Shown one piece after another: positions 17,353 through 26,383 of a DNA stretch of 64,000 nucleotides (its first letter is position 1; each line of letters starts with the position of its first letter). The stretch spans positions 21,817 to 85,816 of the forward strand of contig NZ_JANFDA010000009.1 in NCBI RefSeq assembly GCF_040493455.1. The letters are read 5' to 3'. Below the pieces are notes generated by a model. That model was not told the origin of the DNA, did no database searches, and saw only the letters and a list, made by a program, of their open reading frames with translations. The stretch comes from Microcosmobacter sp040493455 (GTDB taxonomy: Bacteria; Bacteroidota; Bacteroidia; Flavobacteriales; Flavobacteriaceae). The position numbers and the translations under genes are program-made.

Positions 17353-17717
17353 TACTTCTTTTCTATTTCTTTATCTATAATCTGCTTCAACGCTTCTAAT
17401 TCTTCTTTACTTAGATCTGTTTCCTGAGTAAAGAACGAAGCAAATTGCGAGGCACTGTCGTTGAAAAAGGTTTTTATAAGCGTGTTTACATGCTTAGAGA
17501 AATATGCTTTTTTCTTTACCAAAGGGAAGTATTCTCTAGATTTCCCAAAGAGTTTATAGTCGACATAACCTTTATCTATCATACGCTTTAGCAATGTAGC
17601 TACTGTTGTCGTAGCTGGTTTTGGCTCAGGATAGGCATCGAGCAAATCTTTCATGAAAGCACGATCTAGTTTCCAGAGGTATTGCATTAATTGTTCTTCA
17701 GATTTTGATAGTTGCAT
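17352..17717 (-). CDS. BlaI/MecI/CopY-family repressor
   Basis: 121 aa. A winged helix in the first 75 residues (LSKSEEQLMQYLWKL, TTTVATLLKRMIDKGYV) and a helical dimerisation tail are typical of the BlaI (penicillinase repressor) family. It is translationally coupled to the M56 peptidase by a 1-nt overlap. Two TCTACAnnTGTAGA palindromes sit over its own promoter at 17740-17781, so it most likely represses its operon until the M56 partner inactivates it. No beta-lactamase gene is nearby, so the regulated process is unknown. Confidence 0.92.
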   Translation of the reverse strand: MQLSKSEEQLMQYLWKLDRAFMKDLLDAYPEPKPATTTVATLLKRMIDKGYVDYKLFGKSREYFPLVKKKAYFSKHVNTLIKTFFNDSASQFASFFTQETDLSKEELEALKQIIDKEIEKK

Positions 17718-17739
17718 ACTCTACACAATTAGAATTAAC

Positions 17740-17781
17740 TCTACAAATGTAGAAATAAATTTTTGATTCTACAAATGTAGA
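17740..17781 (-). promoter_or_regulatory. blaI-like promoter with two overlapping operators
   Basis: Two identical 14-bp dyads TCTACAAATGTAGA at 17740-17753 and 17768-17781, 28 bp apart. On the minus strand the promoter-proximal dyad contains the -7 box TACATTTG (17744-17751) and the distal dyad contains the -33 TTTG (17772-17775), with 20 bp between the boxes. TACAnnTGTA is the known BlaI/MecI core. A half site (CTCTACA) lies closer to the start. Confidence 0.85.
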
Positions 17782-17804
17782 GTATACTTTATCTCTAAAA
17801 GCCT

Positions 17805-17812
17805 TATCTTTG
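17805..17812 (+). promoter_or_regulatory. -7 box of the M28 peptidase gene
   Basis: TATCTTTG on the plus strand, 26 bp before the ATG at 17839. The BlaI-type dyad at 17768-17781 lies roughly where the -33 box would start, so the repressor might also affect this gene. Confidence 0.5.
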
Positions 17813-17838
17813 GTGGCTATTGCTATAAACCCCATAAA

Positions 17839-19212
17839 ATGAACAAGCTGTTTTTGAATACGTTGTGTTGCGTTTTGTTTGCTGCATTTAGTTATGGACA
17901 AACAATACAAGATTTAATGGATGCTGTTACTGAAGCAAACCTACAAACTACCGTAAATGAATTTTCTGGTGCGGTTTCCACTACTGTTGGAGGTAATCCT
18001 GTTACCATAACAAATAGACAGCAAGCCAACAATGATCTAGCTGCAGATTATTTGGTAGAACAATTCATGTCTATGGATAATCTTACAATCACTGACCAGG
18101 CGTTTAATACTAACGGTAGAAATATTATAGCAACACAATTAGGAAAAACAAATCCTGATGACATTTACATGATCTGCGCACATTATGATACTGTTGCTGA
18201 TTTTTGTGCGGATGATAATGCCACAGGAACCACTGCTGTTTTAGAAATAGCAAGAATATTATCTACGCAATGTTTTGATAACACTATCATTTATGCCTTA
18301 TGGGATGAAGAAGAAATTGGATTAAGAGGTTCTTCTCATTATGCAAATTTGGCCAATACAAATGGCGACAATATTCTTGGAGTTTTAAATATGGACATGA
18401 TGGGTTATGATGGTGATAGCCCTGGACAACCTGGCGATAACGAGTTTGATATTGATGTTAGAAACTTCGCCAACTCCATTGCCATGAAGGATGATATTAT
18501 TGATGTATTAAATGCGTATACATTTGACTTAAGTGTCATCGTTGTAGACCCAGGCACAGCCGCAAGTGATCACGCAAGTTTCTGGGGCAATGGATATTCT
18601 GCAGTTTTGGTTGGTGAGTCTTGGGAAACTAATGACCAAACACCTTTCTATCATACATCTGGTGACGTAGCTTCTACACTAGACTATCCTTACTTTACAG
18701 AAATGACTAAACTGGTTTTAGCCTATACTGCGACCAAAGGAAGTCTTGTTGCTGTGGATAATACAGTTACACAAACCCCTACTATGTTGACCTCTAATCA
18801 AAGTTCTGCTACATATCAATGGTACGATTGCGATACTGACACTGCTATAGCTGGAGAGACTGGTCAATCGCTCACTGTAACATCAAACGGAGTTTATAGA
18901 GTCGAAGTAACAATAGGCACCTGTACAGAAGTTAGTGATTGTATTGTTTTTGACACACTCTCTACTGAGGAATTTGAGACTAATGAAATAACAATTTTTC
19001 CAAATCCTGTATCAGATTCAATTAACATTAATACGCCTTTAACTGACGATTTAAAGTTTAAACTTATTGATGTTTCAGGTAAAGTAATATTGACCACAGA
19101 ATCTGACCGTCAAAACACTTCAATAGATGTTTCAAAATTAGCATCTGGCGTCTACTTTTTAAGTATTTCTACAAGCGAAAAATCTGGTTTATTTAAGATT
19201 GTAAAAGAATAA
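17839..19212 (+). CDS. M28 family aminopeptidase with T9SS sorting tail
   Basis: 457 aa. Signal peptide (1-20, ending AFSYGQ). The M28 zinc centre is visible in order: HYDTV (His, Asp), FCADDNATGT (bridging Asp), WDEEEIGLRGS (catalytic Glu pair), MDMMGYDGD (Asp) and a late His in PFYHTSG. Residues about 305-370 form an Ig-like or PKD-like spacer (TYQWYDCDTD), and the last 75 residues are a T9SS type A sorting domain (IFPNPVSDSI ... GVYFLSI ... KIVKE). It is therefore exported and probably cell-surface attached or released, acting in peptide scavenging. Confidence 0.93.
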   Translation: MNKLFLNTLCCVLFAAFSYGQTIQDLMDAVTEANLQTTVNEFSGAVSTTVGGNPVTITNRQQANNDLAADYLVEQFMSMDNLTITDQAFNTNGRNIIATQLGKTNPDDIYMICAHYDTVADFCADDNATGTTAVLEIARILSTQCFDNTIIYALWDEEEIGLRGSSHYANLANTNGDNILGVLNMDMMGYDGDSPGQPGDNEFDIDVRNFANSIAMKDDIIDVLNAYTFDLSVIVVDPGTAASDHASFWGNGYSAVLVGESWETNDQTPFYHTSGDVASTLDYPYFTEMTKLVLAYTATKGSLVAVDNTVTQTPTMLTSNQSSATYQWYDCDTDTAIAGETGQSLTVTSNGVYRVEVTIGTCTEVSDCIVFDTLSTEEFETNEITIFPNPVSDSININTPLTDDLKFKLIDVSGKVILTTESDRQNTSIDVSKLASGVYFLSISTSEKSGLFKIVKE

Positions 19213-19260
19213 ATCCACTCTTTACATCAAGAGATATTTACTGCTCTTCAATTTATAAAA

Positions 19261-19318
19261 GCAACCAAAAAGTTGCGTATTAAAATTATTCATTCTATAT
19301 TAGCAACCGAAAAGTTGC
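19261..19318. promoter_or_regulatory. Paired operators upstream of the SRPBCC/ArsR operon
   Basis: Two near-identical 16-bp dyads, GCAACCAAAAAGTTGC (19261-19276) and GCAACCGAAAAGTTGC (19303-19318), 42 bp apart (about four helical turns). They bracket the expected promoter of the operon that encodes the ArsR-type regulator at 19763, pointing to autoregulation. Confidence 0.75.
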
Positions 19319-19344
19319 ATTTTAATCAAAAAAAACGAACAATT

Positions 19345-19773
19345 ATGAAAGATGTCATTACAAAAGAACGCACGTTCAACCGTTCCATTCAAGCTGTTTG
19401 GAATGCTATTTCTAAAGCAGAAGAGTTATCAGCATGGTTTATCGATGCAGATTTTAAAGCAGAAAAGGGGTACAACTACCGCTTTACGTCTTCCGGAGAA
19501 GAAAATTGCACAGCTATTGTAGGCGAAATTCTTGAAGCTGATCCTTACACATTATCTTATACATGGATTGTAGAAGGCACTAAAGCTGTAACTACAGTGA
19601 CCTGGCGCTTAGAGTCTGAAGGTGAAAATACTAAGCTTTACCTCGAACATTCTGGTATTTCTAATTATGAAGGTGAAACGGCTGTGACAATGTTCAACAA
19701 CTTTAATGGTGGTTGGGATAATTGTATGAGCGAATTAAACACATACTTAAAGAAAGAAGCACATGCAGGATAG
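19345..19773 (+). CDS. SRPBCC/AHSA1-like domain protein
   Basis: 142 aa from ATG 19345; an upstream TTG at 19273 would run through the operators and is rejected. The AHSA1-type START fold is seen in the pattern ERTFNRSIQAVWNAISKAEELSAWF, a central GEILEADPYTLSYTW strand pair and the C-terminal helix NNFNGGWDNCMSELNTYL. Such proteins bind small hydrophobic ligands or act with ArsR regulators; substrate unknown. It overlaps the regulator gene by 11 bp. Confidence 0.85.
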   Translation: MKDVITKERTFNRSIQAVWNAISKAEELSAWFIDADFKAEKGYNYRFTSSGEENCTAIVGEILEADPYTLSYTWIVEGTKAVTTVTWRLESEGENTKLYLEHSGISNYEGETAVTMFNNFNGGWDNCMSELNTYLKKEAHAG

Positions 19774-20089
19774 AGTCACCAAACTTTTTAAAGCTATTGC
19801 TGATCCAACAAGGCGTGAAATTTTTCACGCTTTGGTGGTTGCAAGCACCGCATTATCAATTACACAGATTGCAAGCGATTTTGCGATGACAAGACAAGGC
19901 GTTACAAAGCATATAAAGACATTGGAGGATGCTGGACTGATCTACATCAATAATGTAGGTCGAGAACGCTTTTGCAATGCCGATCCTAAACCCTTAAAAG
20001 AGGTTGATAAATGGTTACAGTCGTACTCTAAATTCTGGGATGATAAATTGGATAACCTAGAGAAGTTCTTAGGTCAAAAGCATACCTAA
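19763..20089 (+). CDS. ArsR-family winged-helix regulator
   Basis: 108 aa. Typical ArsR start (LFKAIADPTRREIFHAL), recognition helix ITQIASDFAMTRQGVTKHIKTLEDAGLI and wing INNVGRERFC. No Cys metal-binding motif of the ELCVCDL type is seen, so this is a member of the SRPBCC-linked subgroup rather than a metal sensor. Sandwiched between two AHSA1-like genes and overlapping the first, it probably represses the three-gene unit through the GCAAC dyads at 19261-19318. Confidence 0.9.
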   Translation: MQDRVTKLFKAIADPTRREIFHALVVASTALSITQIASDFAMTRQGVTKHIKTLEDAGLIYINNVGRERFCNADPKPLKEVDKWLQSYSKFWDDKLDNLEKFLGQKHT

Positions 20090-20095
20090 TAGATT

Positions 20096-20530
20096 ATGGA
20101 AACAACTCAAGATTATACTATTTCAATACCTCTAGAAACTTCTAAGCAAGAATTATTTTCTGCATTAAATGAAAATCTTGGTCAATGGTGGGGAACCATA
20201 AGTAATTCAAACTTTAAGGAAGGTGGTCGTTTTACTGTTACTTTTGAAAATGATTACTGGTGGACTTTTCAGATTTTAGAGTTTACTCCAAATGAAGAAT
20301 TGATCTGGAAATGTATTGATGGCGAACCAGATTTTAATAAAGAATGGATTGGTCATGTACTCCATTGGAGCATCATAGAGGTGAATCATAAAACCGTCTT
20401 GAAATTTCATCAAGCAGGCTTAAATCCTACTGTAGATTGTTATGAAATCTGCTCGACAACTTGGGATCGTTTCTTGGTAAAAGAACTAAAACAGTTTTTA
20501 GCTCAAAGAAATCTTCCTAAGCTCAATTGA
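20096..20530 (+). CDS. Second SRPBCC/AHSA1-like protein
   Basis: 144 aa, 6 bp after the ArsR gene. Same fold as the 19345 product (TISIPLETSKQELFSALNENLGQWWG, GGRFTVTF, ELIWKCIDG, TTWDRFLVKELKQFL) but clearly diverged. Its last 8 bp overlap the end of the convergent dnaE. Ligand unknown; a role with its twin and the regulator is inferred from the operon. Confidence 0.85.
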   Translation: METTQDYTISIPLETSKQELFSALNENLGQWWGTISNSNFKEGGRFTVTFENDYWWTFQILEFTPNEELIWKCIDGEPDFNKEWIGHVLHWSIIEVNHKTVLKFHQAGLNPTVDCYEICSTTWDRFLVKELKQFLAQRNLPKLN

Positions 20531-23500
20531 GTTTATACATCACATCCTGCGCTTCTAATTCTGAAAGCAATTCTTGAGAGATTTTCACTTTTTGCTTTCG
20601 ACTTGGCATTTGTAGTTTGATTTTTTCAGCGTTGTCATAGATTAAGAAATTAAGTGAACTATTTCCTTGATGCAATCTAAATAGGTCCTCTATTTGCGAA
20701 ATCTTACTAGCTTCGAGATCATTAATATTTAATTGAATGGATAGTTTTTTAGCATAGGTATCCATTACATCGTGAAGCAATTGGAAGTTATTAAACTGTA
20801 TTCTAGGATCACCTTTTTTTCCAGTATCTCTATTGACCCAGCCTTCTTTCACATAAGCTCTAACATATACAAAGGAATTCTGGACTAAGAAATGTCTAAA
20901 CTTCAAGTATTCTTCACCAAAAATCCTAAACTCAAAACTATCTGTATAATCTTCAACAGTAAATGCAGCCCAACCCTTTCCTTGCTTACTAATACGATGT
21001 TGAATGTCGGTCACAACGCCTCCAAAAGTCAGTTCTCTATTGACATAACTTTCTAAGTCATTGAATAGGGCTAATGATGCATTACAGAAGGTTTTCATTT
21101 CAACTTTAAAATCATCTAAAGGATGTCCAGAAATATAAATTCCAACCACCTCTCTTTCTCTTGCTAGTTTCTCCATGGTTCCCCATTCTTCACAAGGCGG
21201 AACTTGTGGTTCTGGAATTTGAACTTCACTAGCATTTCCGAATAAACTTACTTGAGCAGAATTTTCGTTTTCCTGATATTTATTTCCATACCTGATAGCC
21301 TTCTCTAAAAACGTAATACCATCACCTTCATCACTAAAATATTGCGCGCGATGGGTATTCGAAAAACAATCGAACCCTCCTGCATTTGCCAAACCTTCAA
21401 ATGATTTCTTGTTAGCAGCTCTTAAGTCTACACGTTTTGCCAAATCGAAAATAGACTTATAATGCCCATCTTCTTTTCTGTTTTGGACAATGGTTTTTAC
21501 TGCACCATGACCAACCCCTTTTATCGCTCCCATTCCGAAGCGTACCGCATTATCTTGATTTACGGAAAACTTGTAATAACTCTCATTGACATCTGGTCCT
21601 AGCACATTCAATTTCATTCGCTTGCATTCTTCCATAAAGAAAGTGACTTGCTTAATGTCATTCATATTATTAGACAATACAGCAGCCATATATTCTGCTG
21701 GATAGTGCGCCTTTAAATATGCTGTTTGATAGGCAATCCAAGCATAACAGGTAGAGTGAGATTTGTTGAAGGCGTAACTTGCAAAGGCTTCCCAATCTTT
21801 CCAGATTTTTTCGAGCTTGTCTTTATCCATGCCTTTAGCGGCTGCCTGATCAATAAACTTAGGCTTCATCTTATCCAAGACAGCTTTTTGCTTTTTACCC
21901 ATGGCTTTACGAAGTACATCGGCTTCACCTTTAGTAAAATTTGCAAGCTTTTGAGACAGTAACATCACCTGCTCTTGGTAAACGGTAATCCCGTACGTTT
22001 CCTTGAGATATTCCTCCATTTCTGGCAAATCGTAGTTAATCTCTTCATCACCATGCTTCCTTCTAATAAAACTTGGAATATATTCCATTGGTCCTGGACG
22101 ATACAAGGCATTCATGGCAATAAGGTCATCAAAAACTGTTGGCTTCAAATCCTTCATGTGCTTTTGCATCCCAGGAGATTCGTACTGAAATATTCCTACG
22201 GTTTCTCCTCGTTGGAACAACTCGTATGTTTTTTCATCATCTAGAGGGAAATTCTCAGGGTCTAATTCTACACCATGCTTGGCTTTTACAATCTTCACGG
22301 TGTCTTTGATTAGCGTCAATGTTTTCAAGCCCAAGAAATCCATCTTAAGGAGTCCTGCACTCTCTACAACAGAGTTGTCGAATTGTGTGACGTATAAGTC
22401 AGAATCTTTTGCTGTTGCAATAGGCACAAAATTGGTGATATCATCTGGTGTGATGATAACTCCACATGCATGAATTCCTGTATTTCTAACTGACCCTTCT
22501 AATACTCTCGCCTGATTTACAGTTTCTGCTTCTAGATCTTCACCTTCGGAAATATTGAGTAATTGATTGACTTTTTCTAATTCTTCGGATCGGAATTTTT
22601 TAGCCAGATCTTTTTCATTCACACCAAAAATCTTTCCAAGCTTAGACATATTAGGAATTAGCTTAGCAATCCTATCTGCGTCTCCTAAAGGCAGGTCTAG
22701 TACTCTGGCCGTATCTCGTATGGAAGACTTTGCAGCCATGGTTCCATAGGTAATAATCTGAGCTACTTGGTTGGCGCCATATTTATTAATTACATAGTCC
22801 ATTACGCGCCCACGTCCTTCATCATCAAAATCAATATCAATATCTGGCATACTGATACGATCTGGATTAAGGAAACGCTCAAAAAGTAAGTCGTACTTAA
22901 TTGGGTCTATATTTGTAATCCAGAGACAGTATGCAACTACAGACCCAGCGGCAGAACCTCTACCTGGCCCGACAGATACATCCATATTTCTGGCTTCTCT
23001 AATGAAATCTTCCACAATTAAGAAATAGCCTGGGTAGCCTGTATTCTCAATTGTAGCCAACTCGAAATCGAGACGTTCTTTGATTGTATCTGTTAATTCT
23101 CCATAACGTTTCTTGGCGCCTTCGTAAGTGAGATGTCTCAAATAAGCATTTTCGCCTCGTTTACCTCCATCGATATTATCGTCTTCATCTTGAAACTCTT
23201 CAGGAATATCAAATTTTGGAAGTAATACATCTCTTGCTAGCTCGAATGCTTCAATCTTGTCAATGATTTCCTGAATATTTGTAATTGCTTCAGGCATATC
23301 CTTAAACAAGGATTTCATATCGTCTTGCGACTTGAAATAGTATTCCTGATTTGGTAATCCATAGCGGTAACCTCGTCCTCTACCTATTGGAGTAGCTTGT
23401 TTTTCTCCATCTTTCACACACAACAAAATATCGTGCGCATTAGCATCTTCTTGCTCTGCATAATAGGTGTTATTGGTAGCGACAAGCTTTACATTGTGTT

Positions 23501-24908
23501 TTTTAGAGAACTCTATTAAAACCTGATTGACACGTGTTTCATCTTCTTGATTGTGTCGCATAAGTTCTATATACAAGTCATCTCCAAATTGCTCTTTCCA
23601 CCAAAGGAGCGCTTCTTCTGCTTGTTTTTCACCAACATTCAAGACTTTGCTAGGCACCTCACCATAAAGGTTTCCTGTAAGTACAATAATATCTTCCTTA
23701 TGTTTCTGAATGATATCCTTGTCTATTCTTGGTACATAGTAAAACCCTTCTGTAAATGCACTAGAGGATAGCTTTGCTAAATTGTGGTATCCATTTTTAT
23801 TCTTTGCTAGCAAAACGATTTGATAGCCATTGTCTTTACGTGTCTTATCTAAGCGGTTTTCACAAACAAAAAACTCACAACCAATAATCGGCTTTATTGT
23901 ATTGCCTTGCTTTTCTTCTCCGTTTTCTTCTGCTTCTGCGTGTTGTGCTTTTACACTTTTATTGTGTCCAGATATCGCCTGAACAAAATGAAAAGCTCCC
24001 ATCATATTCCCATGATCTGTCAATGCTACTGCAGGCATGTTATGTTTAGCTGCAGAGCTAACTAAATCCTTTACACTGATAGTAGACTGTAAAATTGAAA
24101 ACTGCGAATGATTGTGTAAATGTGCAAATTGTGCATGCTCTAGGTCAGCAATATTCTGCTGTATATCTTCTGAAGATATATCTTGTTTTTGCTGTTGTTG
24201 AAGTCGCTCATTAATCTTTGCACTTTCTCGTTTGAGATTGATGTGCTTAAGACCAATTAATTCTATAGGCTGAGGATTAACCTCTGAGAAATTTTTGAAA
24301 TAATCTGGCTGAACATCTAGCTGTTCTTCAGTGTATTCTCTAAGGCGAATAAGCTCAAAAAAGCAACGTGTCGTTGCTTCCACATCTGCTGTCGCATTGT
24401 GTGCTTCGGCAAATGGTTGATCGAATAAGAATTCGTGTAATTCTGTAAGTGTTGGTAGTTTGAATTTTCCTCCTCTTCCTCCTGGGATTTTACATAACTC
24501 TGCTGTATGCTCTGTACAGGTATCTAATACTGGTAAATCTTGAAGGTTGTTATCTACTCCATATCTATGAAACTCACAGCCCATGATATTAACATCAAAT
24601 CCTACGTTTTGTCCGACAATAAATTTAGCTTTCGCTAAAACCTCGTTAAACTTCTCCAGAACTTCATCGAATGTAGCACCTTGTTCTTTTGCTAATTCTG
24701 TTGAAATGCCATGTACTTTTTCAGCATCGTACGGAATGTTGAAACCATCTGGTTGAATCAAATAGTCTTGATGCTCGATACAATTACCCATGGCATCATG
24801 CAATTGCCATGCAATCTGAACTGCTCTAGGCCAGTTATCAGTGTCTGTTATCGGTGCATCCCAACGCTTTGGTAATCCAGTTGTTTCTGTATCAAAAATT
24901 AAGTACAT
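20523..24908 (-). CDS. dnaE: DNA polymerase III alpha subunit fused to proofreading exonuclease
   Basis: 1461 aa, about 300 longer than E. coli DnaE because of an N-terminal DEDD exonuclease (FDTETTG with D6/E8; HNATADVEATTRCFF near 170). Next comes a PHP domain starting at about 265 with HLHNHSQFS and LTDHGNM, whose metal-binding residues look intact. The polymerase core follows with PDIDIDFD at about 685-692 and GPGRGSAAGSVV before it, then the Leu-rich finger, helix-hairpin-helix and OB fold (LTFGGVVTDI). This is the replicative polymerase of Bacteroidota with built-in 3'-5' editing. It is a single gene, convergent with the SRPBCC operon. Confidence 0.96.
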   Translation of the reverse strand: MYLIFDTETTGLPKRWDAPITDTDNWPRAVQIAWQLHDAMGNCIEHQDYLIQPDGFNIPYDAEKVHGISTELAKEQGATFDEVLEKFNEVLAKAKFIVGQNVGFDVNIMGCEFHRYGVDNNLQDLPVLDTCTEHTAELCKIPGGRGGKFKLPTLTELHEFLFDQPFAEAHNATADVEATTRCFFELIRLREYTEEQLDVQPDYFKNFSEVNPQPIELIGLKHINLKRESAKINERLQQQQKQDISSEDIQQNIADLEHAQFAHLHNHSQFSILQSTISVKDLVSSAAKHNMPAVALTDHGNMMGAFHFVQAISGHNKSVKAQHAEAEENGEEKQGNTIKPIIGCEFFVCENRLDKTRKDNGYQIVLLAKNKNGYHNLAKLSSSAFTEGFYYVPRIDKDIIQKHKEDIIVLTGNLYGEVPSKVLNVGEKQAEEALLWWKEQFGDDLYIELMRHNQEDETRVNQVLIEFSKKHNVKLVATNNTYYAEQEDANAHDILLCVKDGEKQATPIGRGRGYRYGLPNQEYYFKSQDDMKSLFKDMPEAITNIQEIIDKIEAFELARDVLLPKFDIPEEFQDEDDNIDGGKRGENAYLRHLTYEGAKKRYGELTDTIKERLDFELATIENTGYPGYFLIVEDFIREARNMDVSVGPGRGSAAGSVVAYCLWITNIDPIKYDLLFERFLNPDRISMPDIDIDFDDEGRGRVMDYVINKYGANQVAQIITYGTMAAKSSIRDTARVLDLPLGDADRIAKLIPNMSKLGKIFGVNEKDLAKKFRSEELEKVNQLLNISEGEDLEAETVNQARVLEGSVRNTGIHACGVIITPDDITNFVPIATAKDSDLYVTQFDNSVVESAGLLKMDFLGLKTLTLIKDTVKIVKAKHGVELDPENFPLDDEKTYELFQRGETVGIFQYESPGMQKHMKDLKPTVFDDLIAMNALYRPGPMEYIPSFIRRKHGDEEINYDLPEMEEYLKETYGITVYQEQVMLLSQKLANFTKGEADVLRKAMGKKQKAVLDKMKPKFIDQAAAKGMDKDKLEKIWKDWEAFASYAFNKSHSTCYAWIAYQTAYLKAHYPAEYMAAVLSNNMNDIKQVTFFMEECKRMKLNVLGPDVNESYYKFSVNQDNAVRFGMGAIKGVGHGAVKTIVQNRKEDGHYKSIFDLAKRVDLRAANKKSFEGLANAGGFDCFSNTHRAQYFSDEGDGITFLEKAIRYGNKYQENENSAQVSLFGNASEVQIPEPQVPPCEEWGTMEKLAREREVVGIYISGHPLDDFKVEMKTFCNASLALFNDLESYVNRELTFGGVVTDIQHRISKQGKGWAAFTVEDYTDSFEFRIFGEEYLKFRHFLVQNSFVYVRAYVKEGWVNRDTGKKGDPRIQFNNFQLLHDVMDTYAKKLSIQLNINDLEASKISQIEDLFRLHQGNSSLNFLIYDNAEKIKLQMPSRKQKVKISQELLSELEAQDVMYKLN

Positions 24909-24994
24909 AGAATTGTTTTGATGTAAAAAATCAGAACTTTAAAAATAAGAAATCTATAAGGTTTTAGAAGTAAAAGTTATAAACAGTTGTAAAC

Positions 24995-25022
24995 AAAAAA
25001 GCAACCTGAGTTGGTTGCTTTT
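24995..25022 (-). terminator. Terminator of the lipoprotein pair
   Basis: GCAACC-TGAGTT-GGTTGC (25001-25018) with a T-run on the minus strand, just after the stop at 25047 and before dnaE. Confidence 0.8.
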
Positions 25023-25046
25023 GCATGTTATCATTCTTGCTTATTG

Positions 25047-26351
25047 TTAGGCCTGTAAATAGTCTGGAACACCATTTATATCCGTGTCAACAGCATCTGC
25101 AGGGTCACCATCTCCATCTGGATCTGGATTTTCATCTATTGTAAGAATTCCATCTTCATCATCGTCACTGTCTAAATAATCCATTGTACCGTCTCCGTCT
25201 GTGTCTCCAGTTTCAAAATTAGAGCGAATACCATCTCCATCATCATCATTATCCAAATAATCTACATCCATATCGCCATCTGTATCAATTGGATTTCCTT
25301 CAGCATCTTTTGCTTCGTCTATAGTTAATACACCATCTCCATCATCGTCATCATCTAAATAGTTTGGTATTCCGTCACCATCGACATCATCGTTTTCTAA
25401 ATCACCATCACCATTAAAGTCTTCAAAAACATTTGGCACGCCATCGGCATCGGCATCTCCACAATCTAGCGAATCTATCACTGCTTGTATTGATCCATCA
25501 TCATCACCACAGAATTCAATCTGTTCATTGAGATAAAGCATATAGTTATTACATGCTGCAACATAAGTTCCTATTGTAGCTGTATTGAATGCTGACTCTG
25601 CTGTATTTCTGTTGTTTGTTGCCATTTCGCATGAAATGGTACAATCTCCAAGCGCATCTATTCTATCTTGAATGTCTCCACTAATATCGCCACAATACGA
25701 CATTTGAGTTTCTAAAGCTGCTTTATATGCCATACAAGCTACTTCAAAAGCATCGCTATCGACGTATTCTAATTCTGGAGCAAAGGTTGCTTGGTAAGCT
25801 GTAAGTGCAACCATGGCATCTGCTTCGGTATCATCACACGTTATTGGATTAGATGGAATCGTTCCTATTATTGGGACTCTAAAAAATACGCCTTCGTTAA
25901 ACCCAACTGAGTTAGTTCCTGATGCATTAAAGGCTATGAAGTTAAATCTTCCCGTTAGGGTATTATTTACAACATCTATTTCATCAATATGCATTTCACC
26001 ATAATCAGGATTTACTGGATTACTTGGATCAGTAATTGGCCCGGGGTTATTCACTGATGAAAACTCATTTCCTGAAGCATCTCTATATTCTGCTCTAATT
26101 GAGGGAACATCTCCAAAAATATAAGTCCCTTCTGCAACTGTTGGTACTATTAATTTAACTTCTTCTGAAGCTATTCCACCAGAAACGGTTAAGAATCCAT
26201 TTCCATCAATTGTTGCACTGAAGAAATCAGCTCTCCAAACGGTGTTATAGTCTCTATTAGCTTGAAAGGCTGGGGTATTAAACTCCACATCATCACCGCA
26301 GCTTAAAATAGTAATACAAGCTAACAGCAATAAAGTAATTTTCTTTTTCAT
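25047..26351 (-). CDS. Lipoprotein with calcium-binding thrombospondin-3-like repeats
   Basis: 434 aa. Lipoprotein signal ending ITILSCGDD (lipid Cys at about 18). Residues about 20-170 form a domain shared with the next gene (FNTPAFQANRDYNTVWRADFF). A Cys-containing helical part follows (about 170-300), and the last 130 residues are D/G/N-rich repeats of the type DxDGDGxxNxxDxDDDGDG, the Ca-binding repeat of thrombospondin-3/OmpA-type proteins. No T9SS tail. Probably anchored in the outer membrane. Role unknown. Confidence 0.85.
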   Translation of the reverse strand: MKKKITLLLLACITILSCGDDVEFNTPAFQANRDYNTVWRADFFSATIDGNGFLTVSGGIASEEVKLIVPTVAEGTYIFGDVPSIRAEYRDASGNEFSSVNNPGPITDPSNPVNPDYGEMHIDEIDVVNNTLTGRFNFIAFNASGTNSVGFNEGVFFRVPIIGTIPSNPITCDDTEADAMVALTAYQATFAPELEYVDSDAFEVACMAYKAALETQMSYCGDISGDIQDRIDALGDCTISCEMATNNRNTAESAFNTATIGTYVAACNNYMLYLNEQIEFCGDDDGSIQAVIDSLDCGDADADGVPNVFEDFNGDGDLENDDVDGDGIPNYLDDDDDGDGVLTIDEAKDAEGNPIDTDGDMDVDYLDNDDDGDGIRSNFETGDTDGDGTMDYLDSDDDEDGILTIDENPDPDGDGDPADAVDTDINGVPDYLQA

Positions 26352-26383
26352 TTATTTTTTTGAATCTAAAAAGCAGCAGTAAT

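Noticed and set aside
17698..17910. 70-aa minus frame covering the blaI promoter.
   Set aside because: Overlaps the operators and promoter and the start of the M28 gene; no protein features.
19273..19344. Upstream extension of the first SRPBCC protein from a TTG.
   Set aside because: It would translate through both operator dyads and adds residues absent from the family.
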